From Chara braunii (Eukaryota > Streptophyta > Charophyceae > Charales > Characeae): a stretch of 24,770 nucleotides of DNA. The notes beneath the pieces are model-generated. The model was not told the origin of the DNA, made no database searches, and worked only from the letters and a program-made list of their open reading frames with translations. Shown here piece by piece: positions 18,331-24,770 of the stretch. The position numbers and the translations under genes are program-made. Position 1 is the stretch's first letter. Each line of letters starts with the position of its first letter. The stretch is taken from positions 3,940,294 to 3,965,063 of the forward strand of contig BFEA01000029.1 in NCBI GenBank assembly GCA_003427395.1, read 5' to 3'.

Positions 18331-18786
18331 GCAAACTTTATTAATGGCATATCAATTGTATCTTGGGAATGTGAGTCCCCCAACAGGTGGAGAGGGTATC
18401 CCAACAAAAGGCCTGACATAGGTGCTAAAGGAAAAATTTCTTCCCTCTCGCTCTAATCTTCTCTTCTCATCTTGCACAAGATTCGACGCTCGTTGCCAAC
18501 ACGCACCTTTTCGGTTTCCGTCAAATCTTTTCTTCGACATATAAATCCCAATATCATATTCATCAAGATCAATAAAATAGCATATAAGAATATACAGACT
18601 GTCTTGTTCTCGCCCTGATCTCTTTATGGCTTCATACCTCACGATTTCATAAGGAATTACGGCCTTACATGCTATAGAATTAAGAGAGTTCAGCAGCTTG
18701 TCTAATTCAACCTTACTCAGCCCTTCATGACCTTTTATCAGTCTAAGCTTAGATCTCTCCCTCAATGGTACATAACGTCGACTCAT
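18291..18786 (-). pseudogene. Type 2 module, third internal unit
   Basis: ATG at 18786 overlaps the stop of the preceding unit (TGATG). The 145-codon frame has IPYEIVRYE at 45-53, EYDIGIYM at 77-84, a basic helix QDEKRRLERE at 107-116 and IPSPPV at 131-136. It terminates at 18352, but the module's C-terminal helix (PLIKFACKVKR) continues in another phase to TAG 18293-18291. This unit lacks the D-x-T-x-W Trp. Its function is unknown. Confidence 0.55.
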
Positions 18787-19273
18787 CAAACTCTTTGACC
18801 TCTTCTCACTTTCTGGGCAAACTCAATCACCGCAAACCAATCATCTTTTGATAAATTTATATCAGGCAAGGGAGGAGCTGGAAATCCCTCGAAAACAGTA
18901 AATCGGGTAGATCCAGTGAAACACTTGTTCTCTCTCTCAAGCCTCTCTCTCTCTCTTTCAATACAACTTCTTCAGCAAATCCCTAGCATCTCCCATATAC
19001 TGCATCAGCACTTCTTTCCTTTGGGACATAAATTCTTACGTCATACACATCCATGTCTGTGAAATAGAATGTCAGTACATATAATCGTTCGTGCTCCCAT
19101 CCGCTCTCGACCATCTCATACCTGACAACTTCATACGGAAATGCTCCTCTTTTGCTTAGAGTATTCAGCGACCTTATGAAACATTCAACCTTCTCTTGAC
19201 TAGGACCCGAACCTCTGCCAAAATTTGACCTTCTTTGTCTGATTACTTCTGCTGAAACCTCTTCAGCTCTCAT
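18786..19273 (-). pseudogene. Type 2 module, second internal unit
   Basis: The first phase starts at ATG 19273, inside the previous frame, and has FPYEVVRYE and YDVRIYV before TAG at 18983. A second phase, open from 18971 to TGA 18788-18786, carries RERERLEREN, the FPAPPLPD turn and SKDDWF, the same order as in the intact units. The break falls near a purine-rich GAGAGAGAG stretch. The final TGA overlaps the next ATG. Function unknown. Confidence 0.55.
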
Positions 19274-19676
19274 GACCACCGTTTTTTTTCCCCCTTGTCA
19301 ATACCATGTTGATTATCGACAACCAGTTAGTCCCATCACAATAGCTGTCAGGTATAGGAGGAATTGAAACAGTCTTGTATGTTATTGGCATTATACCCCA
19401 TTCCACTTTCTTCTTTTGCTTGATCAAGTCTGTCTTTTCATCATGGATAAATTGGATCACGATCTCCCATAACCAATTAAAACTTTCACCATCATTGTTG
19501 CCTCCTTCCTTGACATATGGGCGGATATCATAGATATCTCCCTCCAAGAAATGAGTCAGCACTACGCAGATGGTTGAGCCACAAGAATGATAGGCCCAAC
19601 AAGCCTCATACCTGTAAGGAAATATCCCTCTTGTAGCAAAATTAGACAAATCTTTCAAAACACCGTCGACCAGCAT
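19263..19676 (-). CDS. Type 2 module protein, first internal unit
   Basis: An intact 137-codon frame with ATG at 19676, the first after the primer-binding site. It has a VLKDL helix at 6-10, FPYRYE at 19-24, IYDIRPYV at 48-55, a basic helix EKTDLIKQKKK at 80-90, IPPIPD at 105-110 and DGTNWL at 114-119. These blocks match, in order and spacing, residues 84-207 of the LTR-resident frame 20701-21369. Near its end the sequence has runs of five G and eight A. One base fewer in the A run would fuse it to the next unit. I know no family with this signature. Confidence 0.6.
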   Translation of the reverse strand: MLVDGVLKDLSNFATRGIFPYRYEACWAYHSCGSTICVVLTHFLEGDIYDIRPYVKEGGNNDGESFNWLWEIVIQFIHDEKTDLIKQKKKVEWGIMPITYKTVSIPPIPDSYCDGTNWLSIINMVLTRGKKNGGHES

Positions 19677-19989
19677 TTGTTTCGATCAATCTCACTCTCT
19701 TCCTTTCAATTCCTTTCAGCGTGTTGGACGATAATTGGGCATACCTGGTGTCAAGCTCGATTCTATCCAGTCAATAACATCAATCTTCTTTTCGGATCCA
19801 GTGTGGTACCTCACACAAGTAAGAAATAAATCACAGTAAGCAGTCGTAATTCTCAAGAAAATTGGGACTTAAATGAGAATAATAAAATTAACATGAAGCT
19901 CACAGAAATGTCAACTGTTCTCACGTCCTAATCAAAGATCAAAGATGGTGATGACCCAGACTCGTTCCAGACACGAAAATCTTTTTATG
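19677..19989 (-). other. Leader between primer-binding site and first internal frame
   Basis: About 310 bases on the element's sense strand with no supported frame and several stops. It is the element's 5' leader downstream of the primer site. A minus-strand TGGAACGAGTCTGGG block lies near 19956-19970, with no clear role. Confidence 0.5.
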
Positions 19990-20007
19990 TCCCCGACAAC
20001 GACGCAA
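19990..20007 (-). other. Primer-binding site, tRNA-Asp type
   Basis: Read on the plus strand, TCCCCGACAACGACGCAA matches the 3' end of plant cytosolic tRNA-Asp (TCCCCGGCAACGGCGCCA) at 15 of 18 positions. It lies four T bases from the LTR edge, the usual spacing. The three mismatches include the second base of the terminal TGG, so the site is slightly degenerate or the true primer is a variant tRNA. Asp-type primers are typical of the plant Athila/Tat (Ogre) group of gypsy elements. Confidence 0.8.
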
Positions 20008-20700
20008 TTTTTGTCGCACTTTTTTCAGTCGAGCCACTTCGATCGACCGGAAAGCCAACAGGCTGTCACGCAAGATTTTGTATGTGATTGCAATAAACAA
20101 AATAAATTAAATAATGCAAATCCCTTCCTGTTGTATGCGTCCCGCTTCAAGCGAGACCCTTCAATTGCGGTCTTCGCTTATCCCCGGTCTTAGGAATCTT
20201 TTATTTTGATTCGGAACAACAGAGAATTATGCAAATAATAATCATAAAATTATGGGGTGCTATGCATGCATCAATTACGTCAATCTGATTTTGAGAACTG
20301 TGACAAAACATCTACGAAGGCAATCATCAAGCAAGAATAATGCAGAAAATAAGACTGACTAACTCGAGCAAAAACAGAGGCAAAAGAATGAGGGAAGAAT
20401 GAGAACTCATAATAATCTCAGAAAGTACATGTAAATGGGCATGGTCAGCACCTCTCAAGAGTCCTCACTCATCCCTCTGGTCAATCTCTCTCAATCTCTC
20501 TTTTCACTGATCTTTTCTGGTGCCGAGACCCATGCCCACGTACAATCTGAGACTGAGGCTTCGCGACGAAATGCCACATATAACCAACAAGCTCTGAGCA
20601 CGACCTTCCACATAACACGGTAATTAACCACAGAGCAAAACTCCTCCCACAATGTAGGCAGCCTGTCCACTGAAAAGACCCCTCGTCTGAGGTAGGGAAA

Positions 20701-21369
20701 CTAAGTGGGCTCAGTCAATGCCTCAATGTCGATCACCTCCGGAGAGATGTACCTCTTTGCCAATCCGATCACATCCAGCCAACTCGTGCCATCAGTGAGA
20801 AGAGAAGGGACTGGAGGCCTAGGATAGTCAGTATAAAGCATCGGCCCGAAGCTGCGGATCAACGTAGTACCACTCTCATTGAGCTCCCTCTCTCTCTGCT
20901 CAAGATATCCGGTGGCTGAGATCCAAACTGGATCGAAAAATTCATGAGCCTCCTTGCCCTTCTTCAGGTAGGGCCTCAAATCGTGAATAGTGCTATCAGC
21001 AAAATTGGTCTGGACAACGAAGATTGACAAATCTCCTTGTCTAAAACCAATTGCACTAACATACTGATAATGAAATGCCTCTTTGCATGAGATCCGGTTG
21101 AGGTTGGCCAGCACTGACTCACTAACCGGCATAGGCTGAACTGTGCTTATGAGTACTCTAGCCGGTGCAAACCTACTGGATGGTTCAGGAGGACTGGTTA
21201 CCAAACTGATTGCAGAAGACTGATTGCTGAAAACTGATTGTTGGAAAACTGATTGCTGGATAGCCGATTGCTGATTAGGTGATTGTTGGATGTCCGGATA
21301 AATGAGTTGTACTAGTTCAGAGACAAAATGCTCACTGGTGACTGCCAACAGTCCTCCTTGCTTCCTCAA
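20701..21369 (-). CDS. LTR-resident type 2 module protein (right copy)
   Basis: Right-LTR counterpart of 907-1575: 222 codons, differing by one residue (His for Arg at residue 14). It has the same QQS-rich linker, IHDLRPYLKKG and DGTSWL blocks. In this 5' LTR it precedes the primer-binding site by about 700 bases on the sense strand, so a transcript starting further right would carry it before the internal module array. The frame begins with TTG and overlaps the type 1 frame 21332-21586. Confidence 0.55.
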   Translation of the reverse strand: MRKQGGLLAVTSEHFVSELVQLIYPDIQQSPNQQSAIQQSVFQQSVFSNQSSAISLVTSPPEPSSRFAPARVLISTVQPMPVSESVLANLNRISCKEAFHYQYVSAIGFRQGDLSIFVVQTNFADSTIHDLRPYLKKGKEAHEFFDPVWISATGYLEQRERELNESGTTLIRSFGPMLYTDYPRPPVPSLLTDGTSWLDVIGLAKRYISPEVIDIEALTEPT

Positions 21370-21586
21370 TAGTACCCACANAAGTTATAGTGGCACATAG
21401 CCTGCCGTTCTTATCATGCAGGTAGTATGTGTACTNGATTTTTGTATGATTCCTCAGAAGGGNCAGTGCATGTTCCATCATCATAGTAGTNTGCAGATTG
21501 TATTCCTCCACTGCACTCTCCCTCCAGGTCTCCGCAGTGCTCTGATACAGTGAGCAGGAGACTTTAACTGCGTTGCTGCGGTCCAT
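21332..21586 (-). CDS. LTR-resident type 1 module protein (right copy)
   Basis: Counterpart of 1538-1792, 84 codons with ATG at 21586. Four N bases (21381, 21436, 21463, 21491) make four residues uncertain. The WRESA, Tyr-rich and IEEARRTV blocks are kept. The TAG six codons upstream is present here as well (21607-21605), but the Gln-rich frame above it is further broken by a TAA at 21745-21743. Confidence 0.48.
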   Translation of the reverse strand: MDRSNAVKVSCSLYQSTAETWRESAVEEYNLXTTMMMEHALXLLRNHTKIXYTYYLHDKNGRLCATITXVGTIEEARRTVGSHQ

Positions 21587-22058
21587 ATTCTCACTGGTCT
21601 CTCGCTACATCAATTCACCCAACTTGAGATGGGTGACTCTTGGATGATCCAGGTACAGAAAGGCTATTGAGTTGATTGCCGCTTGGAACAGTCGTTTCAG
21701 ATTGCCGTTTTCTTGTCGTTGTTCCTGGATGCTGTTCTCCAGTTATTGTTTGTCTGCAGTTTGGTTTCCAGTTTGACTGCTGTTTCTGGGATTACCGCCC
21801 TGAAGTGTTGTTTTTAGACTACTGTTTTCAGACTGCTGTCCTCCGAATAAACTGTGTCGTTGATTGAACTTAAGTTAAATAGCGGCTGAACCAGTATTAA
21901 ATGTCATCTTGATTGACTGTTTCGCTGATTAAATGCCAACTGAGTTATGACTGATAGGCAGTAGGGTAATCGTTGAGCAATAGCAGGGTAGCAACAAAAT
22001 AATGATAGAACACTGTTTCTGGGCTCCGATTACTACCCAAAGTGTTGTTCTGAGTTCT

Positions 22059-22186
22059 GAGTACTGCCAAGAATGCTCTGTTCAAGCTCTGAATATTGCC
22101 AAGAATGCTCTGTTCAAGTTTTGAATATTGCCAAGAGTGCTCTGTTCAAGTTCTGAATATTGCCAAGAGTGTTGTTCAGAACGTTG
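22059..22186. repeat. 32-bp minisatellite in right LTR
   Basis: Counterpart of 2265-2392 with four units and the same phase. The surrounding 21608-22460 stretch holds no other supported gene. Confidence 0.85.
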
Positions 22187-22460
22187 TTCCGAACACTGTT
22201 CCGACCACTGTTCCGACCACTATTTGACTGTTCTGGATACTGTTCTGATCACTATTTGTCTGCTCTGAACACTGTTCTGATCACCAACTGAGTGCTAAGC
22301 GAGAACCTTCCGAATACTGATTGCGGGTCAGGAAACCGATTGATTAGATCACCGAATGTTGTCTTTCCTGAAGGAACTGCAGAATACAGGGGAGGGTAAA
22401 CTTTCTTTGGTAAAAGTCCCAACGAAAGCCAAAAAGGGAAAGCCAAGATGTCACCTGTAT

Positions 22461-22793
22461 TTACTCAAGTTTTAACCTGGCCTGTTCAACAAAATCCAAG
22501 GACGAGCAAGCGCTATGCATTTTACCGTCGTGATCATAACAGCAGAGCACGTACTCGATGTATTTCTTCCCGTTAACCATCCCAACAGCATACCTCCTTT
22601 GAGTTTGTCTGTATGATTCCATATTTTCGCAAGCCTCTTCCACCCATCCTTCCTTCTTGACTCTGTTCAAACGTGACCTCAACACGAAGACATCGTCTTC
22701 TTTCATAATTCTCTCAAGTTCTTCTGAGTTCAGGCAACAACAAAAGTGAACCATAGGTGAGTTCCGTGGACTCCTCACGTAGAACACTATCAC
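22461..22793 (-). CDS. LTR-resident type 1 module protein, full-length copy
   Basis: A 110-codon frame with ATG at 22793; not recognised. It has EELERIMKEDD (24-34), the WVEEA helix (50-54), RRYAVGMVNGKKYIEYVLCCYDHDG (67-90), which gives an antiparallel beta look, and VEQARLKLE (102-110). The alternation of helix, paired strands and helix matches the other type 1 frames. The left LTR copy has a stop at residue 62. This frame stands alone, about 870 bases upstream (on the sense strand) of the next type 1 frame. Confidence 0.5.
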   Translation of the reverse strand: MIVFYVRSPRNSPMVHFCCCLNSEELERIMKEDDVFVLRSRLNRVKKEGWVEEACENMESYRQTQRRYAVGMVNGKKYIEYVLCCYDHDGKMHSACSSLDFVEQARLKLE

Positions 22794-24173
22794 CTAACTC
22801 GGGCCGTACTGCGAGAGTACCAGGCTACGGATGATGGTGAACCAAGCTAGGCGTGTGAGGGTCACTTTCAGTTTCTATATAAAACACAAGCCTCCTTGTG
22901 AACGAAACTCACATGTGTTCTTCTATCTCATACTGAACGGTGCAAGTCCAAGTGTCCCTCACTCTAACACAAGAACCCTGACTGCTGGCGTCATCAGACT
23001 CTCGAGTGTGAAAATCCTTGTTATTATTTTCCCATCCAGATATCGGCAGTTGTTCCCTCCTTCTTCAGCTCATCACTCGCCTCAGAAAAAGTTTTCCGAT
23101 TGCTTAACAATAGGTGGTATGGTCGATAGCCCACTCAAAGAGGCACATACTCATTGATTAGTACTAGCACCCGAAGACTCTCATGATCAGACCGGTGTAC
23201 ACATGCCCTTCATTGACTTCGATTGCAGTACCGTGTTCGAGATCTATAGATACCATCACTCAGGCAAAAGCTCATGCGACCCTGAGGACAGAGGCTCTGG
23301 GATCAGAACAAGTCTAAGCGAGGTTTGATGGATCTCGCCACACAGTTCATTCACCCGTTACCATCAGCCCAATCAGGACTAAGCACCGTCTGTTCGACTA
23401 CCCCAACACTGCCACTTATAAGAGCATGATACCGTCTAGGTTCAGAGCTCGGTCTCTTTTTCTCTTTGTTTTACCTAAAACTCTGTCTCCCTGACACTTG
23501 GATAGCCCACGCTCATGTACAGTAAACAAGTAAAGAAAAACGAATTAAAGGGAAAGACTCTGAGGAAACTTCCCCAATACTCCAACTATCACCGATTGCA
23601 TAGGGGTCAACCGGGGGCACGAGTCTTCTGCGAAGCAAGAGAAGAAGGAAAGGCAAAATAGGCACTCAGTCGCCTTCGAGTAGGAATTTAACGAGGATGT
23701 AAGTGATTCTCCTCAGTACCAACTTTCTTTTCCCCATCCACTCATAGGTCAAGGTATTTGGACACGACCAATGGAGGACATTTTTCTTTACTCCTTTCTG
23801 ACGTTCAAACCCACTAGGTAGGCCTTAAAGAAGACCTGCATAATTGATCAATGCGTGCCTGCAGTCGTCAGTATCGTAGGGCATTTAACCTTGCTTGTAC
23901 AGGCGTTCGCTGACTTACTCAGACATGCATCAGATTTACCACAAAGCACGATCGAGCTCTTACCACTATAGGCAATCATTCAATCAGGCGAGAGTATGCA
24001 CTCCAACCCACTCACTCCCTTAAGCCGTTGCGATAAGCACTCGCAAGATGCAGTCATTCAAAATAATCGCACAGTGCAGTCACGTAACGTAGTCATACAA
24101 CACTGTCACACAATGCAATCACACGGCATTTGTCGCACAATGCAGTCACACGACACTTGTCGCACAATGCCGT

Positions 24174-24323
24174 CTCATGTCGCAATCACACATTCCTTCA
24201 TACGTCGCAATAACGCAGTCATTCACACGTCGCAGTCACGCATTCCTTCACAAGTCGCGATAGCGCAGTCATTTACATGTCGCAATAGCGCAGTCATTCA
24301 CATGTCGCAATCAAGCAGTCATC
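24174..24323. repeat. 25-bp tandem array in right LTR
   Basis: Six 25-base units, the counterpart of 4367-4516, with several single-base differences but no change in copy number. Confidence 0.88.
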
Positions 24324-24770
24324 CCGTTCACACGAGTACACACTAACTTGCACGTTTCACGCTCAATTATTTACTAACCACAAAACGACTTCTCATGGTT
24401 GCTGGCAACCATTTCAATCAGATGCACAATTATAAACCCATACGTTCAAGATCTTGTACAGCCACGCCAGGGGATAAGAAGAGTCGAAATCCAGGTTGTT
24501 CACGATGTCTAAACGACCTGACTAAGAAGGAATAGATCAAGCTCCACCGAGCAGAGTTCGCTAAAAGGGCGTACAATGCCTAAAGCAGAGCCATAACCAA
24601 GCTCCCCACCCCTCTTAGATTAAGACTGCTAGCACGAGTGTAAAAAAGTCGTTTAGTCATCTGCAATCCGCACACATTGTATACCCGCGTTCACACTCTA
24701 ACCCCGTTGTTTCTTGCATGAGACTCTCGAGCGATCGCACCGACCTCTGATTCTCCCAATAGTGTGAGGG

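Larger units (their letters stand above)
218..24770 (-). mobile_element. Giant Ty3/gypsy LTR retrotransposon, minus strand, right end truncated by window
   Basis: Seen directly: two long direct repeats (218-4973 or further, and 20012 to the window end) flank a region whose minus strand encodes, in order, a zinc-knuckle Gag, an aspartic protease remnant, reverse transcriptase, RNase H and integrase with a GPY motif. The RT-RNase H-integrase order is that of Ty3/gypsy (Metaviridae) elements. A primer-binding site sits four bases inside the right repeat, on the correct side for a minus-strand element. The visible part is already over 24 kb, far above the 5-12 kb usual for the class. Extra cargo is present on both sides of gag-pol: a small-ORF array upstream and more than 3 kb of mostly non-coding sequence downstream with an antisense frame. 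Pol is broken, so this copy is unlikely to move by itself. Confidence 0.93.
20012..24770 (-). repeat. Right long direct repeat (5' LTR of the element), truncated by window end
   Basis: Counterpart of 218-4973, offset by about 19,795 bases. It begins TGTCGCA at 20012 and runs off the window. It is the 5' LTR because gag-pol lies to its left on the minus strand and the primer-binding site abuts its left edge. It holds the same minus-strand frames as the other copy (20701-21369, 21332-21586) and a longer version of the third (22461-22793). Single N bases occur at 21381, 21436, 21463 and 21491. From 22794 to the window end I see no convincing gene, only non-coding LTR sequence with a 25-bp array. 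Confidence 0.92.

Noticed and set aside
19282-19294. Canonical -1 ribosomal frameshift site A-AAA-AAC
   Set aside because: The -1 phase meets TGA four codons later and does not enter the next module frame, which needs the other phase.

Overview
This is eukaryotic nuclear DNA dominated by one very large Ty3/gypsy-type LTR retrotransposon on the minus strand. It carries gag, protease, reverse transcriptase, RNase H and integrase signatures, introduces no ordinary host gene that I can recognise, and contains microsatellites and scattered N bases typical of a repeat-rich assembly. Next to the right-hand long repeat is an 18-base primer-binding site that matches the 3' end of plant tRNA-Asp at 15 of 18 positions. 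That favours a plant-lineage host, but the reverse transcriptase wording (QG-TN and VKGP blocks) is unlike the common angiosperm Tat/Athila families and also recalls fungal elements, so the host remains uncertain.

Layout on the plus-strand scale: 1-217 is a microsatellite and T-rich flank. 218-4973 is the left long direct repeat (the element's 3' LTR), which may extend to about 8274. 4974-8274 is unassigned sequence, possibly the rest of that LTR. 8275-11372 is the long 3' non-coding part of the element, with an antisense open frame at 8632-9102 and tandem duplications. 11373-16048 is a broken pol, 16045-17208 an intact gag. 17488-19676 is an array of small related open frames between the primer-binding site and gag. 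19990-20007 is the primer-binding site and 20012-24770 is the right copy of the long repeat (5' LTR), cut by the window end.

The most unusual content is a family of small protein modules that I do not recognise. Two module types recur. Type 1 has a W-x-E-x-A helix, a Tyr-rich beta stretch and an E-x-A-R end. Type 2 has F-P-Y-x-x-x-R-Y-E, then Y-D-x-R-x-Y, then D-x-T-x-W. They occur inside the LTR (both copies) and again as a tandem array just before gag, so they cross the LTR/internal boundary. In transcript order the right side reads type 1, type 1 overlapping type 2, [LTR end and primer site], type 2 four times, type 1, gag, pol.

The element is degenerate: the protease active site reads DFG, the first aspartate of the reverse transcriptase catalytic pair is Tyr, and pol and the module array contain several stops and frameshifts, many in homopolymers. 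Gag and the LTR type 2 open frame are intact. The two long repeats differ by a few percent in most places by eye but are almost identical over roughly 1 kb around the type 2 frame.
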